Shown here piece by piece: positions 6,206 to 12,253 of a DNA stretch of 13,019 nucleotides. The DNA is from Candidatus Altarchaeum sp. (GTDB lineage: Archaea > Altiarchaeota > Altiarchaeia > Altiarchaeales > Altiarchaeaceae), in the NCBI GenBank assembly GCA_018260755.1, contig JAGTWP010000009.1:1-13019 (forward strand), in the 5' to 3' direction. The notes under the pieces were generated by a model. That model saw only the letters and a list, made by a program, of their open reading frames with translations, had not been told where the DNA came from and did not search any database. How positions within the stretch are numbered: position 1 is the first letter of the stretch; the number at the start of each line of letters is the position of its first letter. The translations under genes were made by a program, and so were the position numbers.

Positions 6206-6924
6206 TCTCTTTCTAAATTTTCCTTTAACTCTTTTACCATATCCTTATCTATTTCTCCCTTTCTCTCAAAATTCGGACAAACAGCACCTCTTACACCGAT
6301 TACATCTATTTCTTTTATATTTTTGAGGATTGAAATTTCTTTATTCCTCAACGAGCCAGCAATGCCAACTTCAAATCCAAAGGCATGCGCGGTTTTGGCA
6401 AAATTTAAAATTTCTTTTTCTTTGACGAAATCAAATAAATTTTTTCCGTCTTTTATTGAGGTATCTATCATTAAAACATCACAATTGCTTGTTAGCCCCA
6501 CATCATATAATTCCTCAACCGGAAAGGTATTTGCTCTCTGCCAGTCGGCAAATCCAACGGCAACAACCTTTATATTTTCGTCGTTCAAATTTTTGTATTT
6601 CCTAACCTCTTTGACTACCTCTTTCATAAGTGAACCGGCAATTTTTGTATCTTCTGTTTTTAACCCTACTTTAATATAATCAGCGCCGCACATAGCAGCA
6701 CCTGACGCAGCGAGGGAAGCATTTCCGACATGCTGAACATCGCCGATTGCAGCAGAACACGACAAATTAAAATTATGCGAAATTTTTACTATTTCTCTTA
6801 TTGTTTTTGGTGTGCATGCACCAAGCGCTCCTTCTTCCGGATTTTTTACATCGACTATATCTGCCTTTCCTTCTATTGCGTTCATGCATTCAAGCACATT
6901 TTTAACACTTACTAAAAGTTTCAT
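6202..6924 (-). CDS. mfnB: (5-Formylfuran-3-yl)methyl phosphate synthase MfnB
   Basis: MfnB condenses two molecules of glyceraldehyde-3-phosphate to 4-(hydroxymethyl)-2-furaldehyde phosphate, the furan precursor of methanofuran. The 240-residue TIM-barrel protein (formerly DUF556) matches the family throughout. VSVKN opens the protein. DIVDVKNPEEGALGA carries Lys27, the expected Schiff-base lysine. AAIGDVQH is at 58-65, ADYIKVG with Lys85 follows, and IDTSIKDGKNLFDF has Lys158. SAAIGD and GVRGAVC support phosphate binding near the barrel end. The ATG follows TTACAACAAAATG with no Shine-Dalgarno site. It is divergent from aroA. Its presence implies that the organism makes methanofuran and so has methanofuran-dependent C1 chemistry. 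Confidence 0.95.
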   Translation of the reverse strand: MKLLVSVKNVLECMNAIEGKADIVDVKNPEEGALGACTPKTIREIVKISHNFNLSCSAAIGDVQHVGNASLAASGAAMCGADYIKVGLKTEDTKIAGSLMKEVVKEVRKYKNLNDENIKVVAVGFADWQRANTFPVEELYDVGLTSNCDVLMIDTSIKDGKNLFDFVKEKEILNFAKTAHAFGFEVGIAGSLRNKEISILKNIKEIDVIGVRGAVCPNFERKGEIDKDMVKELKENLERE

Positions 6925-6961
6925 TTTGTTGTAATTAACACAAATTAATTTTCAGTATCTA

Positions 6962-6976
6962 AATTTATAATAAATT
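6962..6976 (-). promoter_or_regulatory. TATA-like box for mfnB
   Basis: Read on the minus strand, TTTATTATAAATTT lies about 45 nt before the mfnB ATG in the mfnB/aroA divergent region. This is the same spacing as for the ferredoxin gene. Confidence 0.4.
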
Positions 6977-7053
6977 CAATTAGAAATTTAATTTAAAATT
7001 TAAAAAAGGTTAAAATTTAAAAAAAAGATACGAAATAAATGATATAAAATAAA

Positions 7054-8394
7054 ATGATATATAAAATAACAAACACAACTTTAAAAGGAACAATTGATGC
7101 CCCGCCTTCTAAAAGTTATACGCATAGAGCAATTATTTGTGCCGCATTATCAAAAGGACAATCAACACTAACTAATTATTTGGAAAGTAACGATACCAAC
7201 GAAACAATTTCAACATTAAAAAAATTTGGAATTGGAATAGAAAAACAAAGCGGACAATTAAAGATAAAAGGAAATGAAAATTTAAATAATGTTAGAAGTG
7301 AAGAAAAAAATATTGTGATTGACACAATAAAAGAGTCCGGTTCTACTTTAAGATTTCTCATTCCTGTTGCATGTATATCTAAAGCCAAAAAACCAATTAT
7401 ATTTATCAGAAAAGGCCGACTAAAAGACAGACCTATTGAGCCATTAATGAATGCATTAAGTAAATTGGGAGCGATATTCGAAATAAAGGAAATAAAAGAA
7501 AACAAAGATAATAAGGATGAGAATCGTAAAAATAATGAAAATAAGAAAGAAGTGATTACTATTTATCATGGAATTACCGGTAGAAAAACAGATATTCCTG
7601 GAAATATAAGTTCCCAATTTATAACTGGGCTTTTATTTGCATGTGCAAGGGCAGAAAACGACACGGAAATAAATTTAACAACCGAAATTGAATCAAAGTC
7701 TTATGTAGAAATAACTATAGATATCCTAAATGATTTCGGAATAAAGGTTGATGGAGCGGAAGATATGCGAAAATTTATGATTCCCGGAAATCAGCATTAT
7801 AAGCATAGAGCATATATAATTGAAGGTGATTATTCTTCTGCCGCATTTTTGCTTGCCGCGGGTGCAATTAACGGTAATATTGTTGTCCAAAATTTAAATA
7901 CAAATTCAAAGCAAGGGGACAGAGAAATTTTAAACATTCTTAAACGTATGGATGCAAATATTGAAGTAAATAAAGACAACATCCACATAAGAAAGTCAGA
8001 ACTAAAAGGAATAGAAATAGATGCAAGAAATATACCTGATTTGGTGCCGATTTGTGCTGTATTAGGGTGTTTTGCAGCAGGAGAAACAAAAATTTTTAAT
8101 GCCGAAAGATTGCGAATTAAGGAGAGCGATAGATTGGGTGCAATAACCATAGAATTAAAAAAGATGAATGCAAATATAAAAGAAACAAAAGATGGATTAA
8201 TTATAAAAAAATCAAATTTGAAAGGAGCGATTATAGACCCGCATAATGATCACAGGATAGCCATGTCATGTGCAATTGCCGGATTAAATGCCGACGGAGA
8301 AACAATAATAAATAATGCGGAATGTGTTAATAAGTCCTACCCTTCATTTTTTGAAGATATTGAAAAATTAAAATTTAAAAAATTTAAAACCTAA
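7054..8394 (+). CDS. aroA: 3-Phosphoshikimate 1-carboxyvinyltransferase (EPSP synthase)
   Basis: AroA transfers enolpyruvate from PEP to shikimate-3-phosphate in the aromatic amino acid pathway. The 446 residues run slightly over the usual 425-430. PPSKSYTHRA (17-26) binds shikimate-3-phosphate. GSTLRFLIPVA (96-106), DRPIEPL (125-131), GNISSQFITGLLFA (183-196) and GDYSSAAFLLAAGA (258-271) are standard. IDARNIPDLVP (322-332) has the catalytic aspartate, LRIKESDRLG (353-362) the catalytic Glu, and DHRIAMS (399-405) the PEP-binding His-Arg pair. The extra length is a Lys/Asn/Glu-rich insertion at about 144-166, before the ITGRKTDIPG strand, probably a surface loop. The ATG follows an AT leader with no Shine-Dalgarno site. 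The stop overlaps the convergent DUF131 gene by 11 bp. No other aro gene is in view. Confidence 0.96.
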   Translation: MIYKITNTTLKGTIDAPPSKSYTHRAIICAALSKGQSTLTNYLESNDTNETISTLKKFGIGIEKQSGQLKIKGNENLNNVRSEEKNIVIDTIKESGSTLRFLIPVACISKAKKPIIFIRKGRLKDRPIEPLMNALSKLGAIFEIKEIKENKDNKDENRKNNENKKEVITIYHGITGRKTDIPGNISSQFITGLLFACARAENDTEINLTTEIESKSYVEITIDILNDFGIKVDGAEDMRKFMIPGNQHYKHRAYIIEGDYSSAAFLLAAGAINGNIVVQNLNTNSKQGDREILNILKRMDANIEVNKDNIHIRKSELKGIEIDARNIPDLVPICAVLGCFAAGETKIFNAERLRIKESDRLGAITIELKKMNANIKETKDGLIIKKSNLKGAIIDPHNDHRIAMSCAIAGLNADGETIINNAECVNKSYPSFFEDIEKLKFKKFKT

Positions 8395-8653
8395 AAAATT
8401 TAAAGAATAAGAATGCAACAACCATAAGAACAATTGACAAAATTATTGATATTATCATCATCCATTTGTCAGTTCCAAAGCCAATTGGAATAGGTCCGAG
8501 CATTATAACTCCTCCACCTTTAAAATTTCCACTGTCTTTACCTGTGTTATTTCCTTCGTTATTATTCGACATGTTCATCAAACTTCCGATAAACAAAATA
8601 CAAAAACCAGCTAAAATTAATCCGATTCCTAAAATTATAAATTTTTCATCCAT
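8384..8653 (-). CDS. DUF131 family small membrane protein
   Basis: This 89-residue protein belongs to the archaeal DUF131 (TIGR00304) family of unknown function. It has two likely transmembrane helices at about 5-27 and 64-86. Between them is a soluble loop rich in Asn and Gly (residues 28-47), then GGGVIMLGPIPIGFGTDKW, the family signature (GGVI-x-GPIPI-x-FGTDK). Nothing in the sequence shows an enzymatic role. It starts 16 nt after the four-CBS protein on the same strand and is almost certainly co-transcribed, which may link it to ligand sensing at the membrane. Its 3' end overlaps the convergent aroA 3' end by 11 bp. Confidence 0.85.
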   Translation of the reverse strand: MDEKFIILGIGLILAGFCILFIGSLMNMSNNNEGNNTGKDSGNFKGGGVIMLGPIPIGFGTDKWMMIISIILSIVLMVVAFLFFKFFRF

Positions 8654-8669
8654 CTACTCTATTCTTTAT

Positions 8670-9563
8670 TTATTTCCCGTAAAATGCCTTGATTACATCT
8701 GTTGTAGTTATTATCCCCACTAATTTACCATCTTCAACAACAGGAAAGCCCCCGAAGTTCATCTCTTTCATTTTAGTGATAATAGAGTCCAGATCCGTAT
8801 CAGGGAAAACAACAGTCGGCTGTTTCATAATTTTATCAACGGTTTCACTTAAAACATCTTCACTCATTACACTCTTAAATTCACCTTCTTTTAAAAATTT
8901 AAGAACATCCATTACACTTATAATTCCGACAAGTTCTCCATCACTTACAACAGGAATCCTCCTCTTTTTTGTGTTTACAATTATTCTCGCCAAATCCTTT
9001 ATTGTTGTCTTGGGAGTTACAGTTGTTATAGCCCTTTGCATAATGTCTCCAGCCTTCACACCGGATTTCTTCAGAGTTGGAAAAACATCCTTTTCCGTAA
9101 CAACCTTTGAAATTTTTCCATCTTCATCCGTAATGGGAATTAAACTGGTGTGTTTTTCAATTATTATATTTACCGCATCTTTTATTGAGTCATAATTGGT
9201 TAGTGTCATAAAATTTTGACTCGCAATCTTTGCTATCGGCGAATTAATTGCAGATAGAAAATTTCCGTTAAAATTGTTCAGAATTATATTATACTTTTCC
9301 CCGCCGCCTAAAAAATCAACAATATCTACTGCCTTTGCTACTCCCAGAATGACTTTTGTTCCGGCATCAACGATGGGAATTCTCCTGCAATCATTTTCAA
9401 TCATCATATTTGCAACCTTTATTACAGATGTTGTAGCATAAACTGTTATCGGATCTTTCCCGATACTCATTATCTCTCCGTCCTTCCTTTCGGCTTTTTT
9501 TGATTCAAATCCCTTTTTTACTCCGAATTTTCCTGTTTGTTTTGGCGTTCTTCCCTGATTCAT
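8670..9563 (-). CDS. Four-CBS-domain nucleotide-sensing protein
   Basis: The 297-residue protein consists of a basic N-terminal tail (about 1-30, GKFGVKKGFESKKAERKDG) and four CBS domains at about 31-86, 112-165, 173-226 and 242-295. CBS pairs form Bateman modules that bind adenosine nucleotides or SAM. RIPIVD (61-66), RRIPVVSDGELVGIISVMDV (201-220) and GFPVVEDGKLVGIITTTDV (272-290) are classic. The second domain is more diverged (SLIPITDEDGKISKVVTEKDV). No catalytic, DNA-binding or channel domain is attached, so it is a free-standing regulator and its target is unknown. A TATA-like box about 50 nt upstream (TATATTGG on the plus strand at 9614) could drive it and the DUF131 gene 16 nt downstream. 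Confidence 0.9.
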   Translation of the reverse strand: MNQGRTPKQTGKFGVKKGFESKKAERKDGEIMSIGKDPITVYATTSVIKVANMMIENDCRRIPIVDAGTKVILGVAKAVDIVDFLGGGEKYNIILNNFNGNFLSAINSPIAKIASQNFMTLTNYDSIKDAVNIIIEKHTSLIPITDEDGKISKVVTEKDVFPTLKKSGVKAGDIMQRAITTVTPKTTIKDLARIIVNTKKRRIPVVSDGELVGIISVMDVLKFLKEGEFKSVMSEDVLSETVDKIMKQPTVVFPDTDLDSIITKMKEMNFGGFPVVEDGKLVGIITTTDVIKAFYGK

Positions 9564-9608
9564 TTTATTTAAAAATTTTAGTTATTTTGTTGAAATTTAA
9601 TATCGGAA

Positions 9609-9621
9609 AAATTTATATTGG
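9609..9621 (-). promoter_or_regulatory. TATA-like box for the CBS protein-DUF131 pair
   Basis: CCAATATAAATTT reads on the minus strand about 50 nt before the CBS-protein ATG, a suitable place for an archaeal promoter with a short leader. Confidence 0.4.
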
Positions 9622-9629
9622 AAATTTAA

Positions 9630-9653
9630 GAAATTATTATTGAAATTATTATT
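9630..9653. repeat. Two tandem 12-bp units at the prefoldin 3' end
   Basis: GAAATTATTATT occurs twice without a gap. The second unit covers the prefoldin stop codon (9649-9651). Confidence 0.8.
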
Positions 9654-10131
9654 GGTGTGCAAGTTGTTCGCCGTATTCATTTAAAGCAGAAATTTTATTT
9701 ATAATTTCAGAGTGCTTTTTCTTTAAATTTTCCATAATAGTATTAATTTTTTTAATATCTTCGTTCAGACTGTTTTTTGCATCTTCCGGAGTTCTTTCAA
9801 TGAATACATTGTCAGTAATTCCGAATAACACATTTTTTGATTTTAATGTAGCACTTACGAGAACATTTTTACCGACAGGAAGCAAAATTTCTTTGGTTTT
9901 ATACTCGTCTCCCATCCCGCTTAAGCCATCCAATGTTTCAGTAGTTCTTTGCATCTCCTGAAGTGTTCCGTTCATCATTCCAATCTGATTGTCTAATGTA
10001 TTTGCATGTTCTTCAAGTGCCTTTGCCTGATATATTACTTTTTGTAATTCTTCTTCTTTGTTTCCAGCAATAGTATTATCTGTATTTTCCTTATTTTCTT
10101 CTTTATTTTCCCTTTTATTTTCTACATCCAT
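9649..10131 (-). CDS. pfdA: Prefoldin alpha subunit
   Basis: Prefoldin is a jellyfish-shaped hexamer (two alpha, four beta) that delivers unfolded proteins to the group II chaperonin. The 160-residue protein shows the alpha-type plan. A long coiled-coil helix runs over about 25-75. Two beta hairpins, ILLPVGKNVLVSATLKSK and VLFGITDNVFIERT, cover about 82-114. A second coiled-coil helix spans about 115-158. The 24 residues before the first helix (NKRENKEENKENTDN) are a Lys/Asn/Glu-rich extension absent from typical 140-150-residue homologues. The ATG at 10131 is the only start that keeps helix one whole. It is preceded by ACCAAAACATAATG with no Shine-Dalgarno site. The beta subunit is not in the window. 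Confidence 0.9.
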   Translation of the reverse strand: MDVENKRENKEENKENTDNTIAGNKEEELQKVIYQAKALEEHANTLDNQIGMMNGTLQEMQRTTETLDGLSGMGDEYKTKEILLPVGKNVLVSATLKSKNVLFGITDNVFIERTPEDAKNSLNEDIKKINTIMENLKKKHSEIINKISALNEYGEQLAHQ

Positions 10132-10195
10132 TATGTTTTGGTTTATATTGGCGATTTTGCTGATTAATTAGGAACATATTAAAAAATTTTGATTA

Positions 10196-10231
10196 AAATT
10201 TATTTATTAAATTTATTTATTAAATTTATTT
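10196..10231. repeat. 13-bp AT repeat, 2.8 units
   Basis: AAATTTATTTATT occurs twice in full plus ten bases of a third unit, between hisC and the prefoldin gene. The period matches the repeat before porB at 1923-1948, and the unit is similar. Confidence 0.8.
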
Positions 10232-10240
10232 GCTGCTAAA

Positions 10241-11305
10241 CTAAAAGGTATTCTCAATAACTTCAATTAAAATTTTGTTCTCATCTTCCGTGCCGACAGT
10301 TACTCTCACATATTCTCCTTTGAATCCATCCAATTTTCCGAATGGTCTGACAATAATTTTCTTTTTATAAAGGGCTTCAAAAAATTCCTTTGCGGTGTAA
10401 GGAGAAACATCTACAAAGATAAAATTTGTCAAACTGTTAAATATTTTAAATTTTTTGCTTAAAATTTTACTCAAAATTTCTCTGCCCTTTATAATTTTTT
10501 CAACATTTTGTTTCATAAAGTCGTTATCGTCCAATGATGCCAATGCTGCCTCTTGTGCAAGGTAATTTACATTAAACGGCGGCTTAACATTATGCAAAAA
10601 TTTTATAATTTCTTTATTTGCTATTCCGTAGCCCATCCTTAAGCCAGCAATTCCGAACGCCTTTGCCATTGTCCGAAGCACAATTAAATTTTCATAATTG
10701 TCAATTAAATCAACGCATGTTAAATTTGAGAATTCATAATATGCTTCATCAACGACAACAATTTTGTCAAAATTTAGAATTTTTTCAATATCTTTTCTTT
10801 CAATAATTCCTCCTGTTGGATTGTTCGGAGAGCATAAGAAAACAACCTTTGCTTTTTCAAATTTCTTGTTGTTTATAAATTTCCCGCAGTCAAGACAAAA
10901 GTAATCATTCAGCGGAATTTCATAATAAATTTCGTTAAAAATTTTGGCAACCCGCTTGTATTCCACAAACGAAGGATAAAATCCGATGTATGGGGACCGA
11001 AAGGTCTTAATGAGCAGTTCAATCAATTCGTCAGAGCCGTTCCCGAGTATTATGTTTTCTTTACCGATTAAATTTTTACCTGTTGAAGAATTGCAGTATT
11101 TCGAAATTTTTTCCTTAACCGATTCATCTTTATACGGGTAGCGGAATACCTCGCCTGATTTGTCTTTTATTGCATTAATTACCTTTTTTGAAGGCCCATA
11201 ATCATTTTCATTTGACGCTAACTTGATAAAGTTCTCACTCATCTTTCCCGGAATGTAAGGAGATACATCTGAAATCCATGTCTTTAAAAATTTTGAATAT
11301 TCCAT
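10241..11305 (-). CDS. hisC: Histidinol-phosphate aminotransferase HisC
   Basis: HisC is a PLP enzyme that transaminates imidazole-acetol phosphate with glutamate to give histidinol phosphate. The 354-residue class I/II fold is complete: KLASNENDYGPS (28-39), LGNGSDELIELLI (87-99), SPNNPTGG (159-166), DEAYYEF (186-192), then TMAKAFGIAGLRMGYG with the PLP lysine at 215. IIVRPFG and YVRVTVGT near the C-terminus bind the substrate phosphate or carboxylate. The T-M-A-K stretch replaces the more common T-F-S-K. Some archaeal HisC-like enzymes also use aromatic substrates, so specificity is not fixed by sequence. The ATG follows an AT leader without a Shine-Dalgarno site. No other his gene is present. 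It sits 141 nt after ndk and 109 nt before the prefoldin gene. Confidence 0.93.
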   Translation of the reverse strand: MEYSKFLKTWISDVSPYIPGKMSENFIKLASNENDYGPSKKVINAIKDKSGEVFRYPYKDESVKEKISKYCNSSTGKNLIGKENIILGNGSDELIELLIKTFRSPYIGFYPSFVEYKRVAKIFNEIYYEIPLNDYFCLDCGKFINNKKFEKAKVVFLCSPNNPTGGIIERKDIEKILNFDKIVVVDEAYYEFSNLTCVDLIDNYENLIVLRTMAKAFGIAGLRMGYGIANKEIIKFLHNVKPPFNVNYLAQEAALASLDDNDFMKQNVEKIIKGREILSKILSKKFKIFNSLTNFIFVDVSPYTAKEFFEALYKKKIIVRPFGKLDGFKGEYVRVTVGTEDENKILIEVIENTF

Positions 11306-11446
11306 TGTAAATTAAAAACAAATATGACATTTAAATTGTTCATCACTTTCTTGTACTCAATTCTCGTATCCTTCAAAAACTATCCTTTTTTGAAATCATA
11401 TAGGATGATAAAAATAAGGCAAAGAAAGGTAAGAAATAAATTTTTC

Positions 11447-11863
11447 TTATTCCAGATCCTTTTCCGTAAAGAATATAGGCATTTCCCTGTTTACCGAGTC
11501 AATACTGTCCGATGCATGAATTACATTTGCCTCCATTACTAATCCGAAATCCCCTCTGATTGTTCCCGGCTCTGCTTCTGCTGGATTTGTCTTTCCATTC
11601 ATCTTTCGGACAATTTCTATAAGTTTATCTGTGTCTGCTTCAAGCACACAAACAACAACTTTATCAGAAGTTATGTAATTAATTAAGGAATCATAAAATG
11701 GTTTTCCTTTATGGATATTATATAATTTTTCCGCTTCCTCTTTACGCATTCTTATCATACGCATTGCCTTTATTTTGATTCCTCTTTCTTCAAACCTTGA
11801 CAAAATTTTTCCGGTTATATTTCTTTTAACGGCATCTGGTTTTATTATGATAAACACATTCAT
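11447..11863 (-). CDS. ndk: Nucleoside diphosphate kinase
   Basis: Ndk moves the gamma phosphate from NTPs to NDPs through a phosphohistidine. The 138-residue protein has normal family length. IIIKPDAVKRNITGKI opens it. RFEERGIKIKAM is the second element. PFYDSLINYITSDKVVVCVLEA spans the centre, and KTNPAEAEPGTIRGDFG is the nucleotide-binding loop. The catalytic His116 sits in NVIHASDS, and the tail reads VNREMPIFFTEKD. All expected active-site residues appear intact. The ATG is preceded by ACAAATGAAAAATG with no Shine-Dalgarno site. The 195 nt upstream separate it from a broken gene remnant. A CCAATATAT box about 105 nt upstream and a TTTAAAA box closer in are both possible promoter elements. 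Confidence 0.96.
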   Translation of the reverse strand: MNVFIIIKPDAVKRNITGKILSRFEERGIKIKAMRMIRMRKEEAEKLYNIHKGKPFYDSLINYITSDKVVVCVLEADTDKLIEIVRKMNGKTNPAEAEPGTIRGDFGLVMEANVIHASDSIDSVNREMPIFFTEKDLE

Positions 11864-12032
11864 TTTTCATTTGTTAAATTTGTTTTATCAGATTCTACTT
11901 TTGGTAATGATAAACAAGTAATGCTGTTTTAAATGTAAACATAATTCTTCAAAAAAAATTGAAAAATATATTGGAGCTATTAAATATTTTCATCCGCTAT
12001 TGTAGTTTAGCATTACTTCTTTAGCACCACCT

Positions 12033-12050
12033 ATATTTTAATAAAAATAT
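12033..12050 (-). terminator. Hairpin after the GlmM remnant
   Basis: ATATTTT pairs with AAAATAT around a four-base loop, nine nt past the stop of the remnant on the minus strand. It could end the transcript of the surface-protein gene. Such AT-only stems are weak evidence. Confidence 0.3.
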
Positions 12051-12058
12051 GTTAATAT

Positions 12059-12253
12059 TTAAACTAATTTATTCAGTTCTTCATTTGATATTTTTCTCCC
12101 GAATTCAATTAACTCCTCTGTTCTGCCTTCACTTTTTCCTTCTGCAAATATTCTGTATATCGGTTCTGTCCATGAAGGTCTGAATAAAATCCATCCGTCG
12201 CCGAATAAAATTTTAACTCCCAAATCAAAAAAAATAAAGGAGAAATTATTCAT
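12059..12253 (-). pseudogene. C-terminal remnant of phosphoglucosamine/phosphomannomutase (GlmM family)
   Basis: From about residue 10 of 64, the frame reads DLGVKILFGDGWILFRPSWTEPIYRIFAEGKSE and TEELIEFGRK. This is the C-terminal phosphate-binding domain of archaeal GlmM/phosphomannomutase, usually DGVK..F.DGW.L.RPSGTEP..RI.AE.KS. About 390 upstream residues, including the phosphoserine active site, are absent. The conserved Gly of RPSGTEP is Trp (TGG), and DGVK has become DLGVK, so the domain is probably decayed. The first nine residues (MNNFSFIFF) are unlike GlmM. Its ATG overlaps the 3' end of the surface-protein gene by eight bases, so it may still be translated by coupling. It most likely marks a deletion or recombination joint. 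A functional mini-protein is possible but less likely. Confidence 0.7.

Noticed and set aside
8689-9195. 168-codon plus-strand frame across the CBS gene
   Set aside because: It is the complement of the four-CBS protein. Its hydrophobic content follows from the CBS codons on the other strand.
10144-10151. Minus-strand CCAATATA before pfdA, also present before the CBS gene and ndk (11967-11974), as a shared operator
   Set aside because: The distances to the starts differ widely (about 12, 50 and 103 nt). The motif is short and AT-rich, so a common site is not supported.
10995-11006. GACC-GAAA-GGTC hairpin with a GNRA-type loop
   Set aside because: It falls inside hisC in a conserved coding stretch. 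A 4-bp stem is expected by chance.
11330-11345. Minus-strand GTGATGA, a perfect box C of a C/D guide RNA
   Set aside because: No matching D, C' or D' boxes at the right spacing. It is also in the hisC leader.
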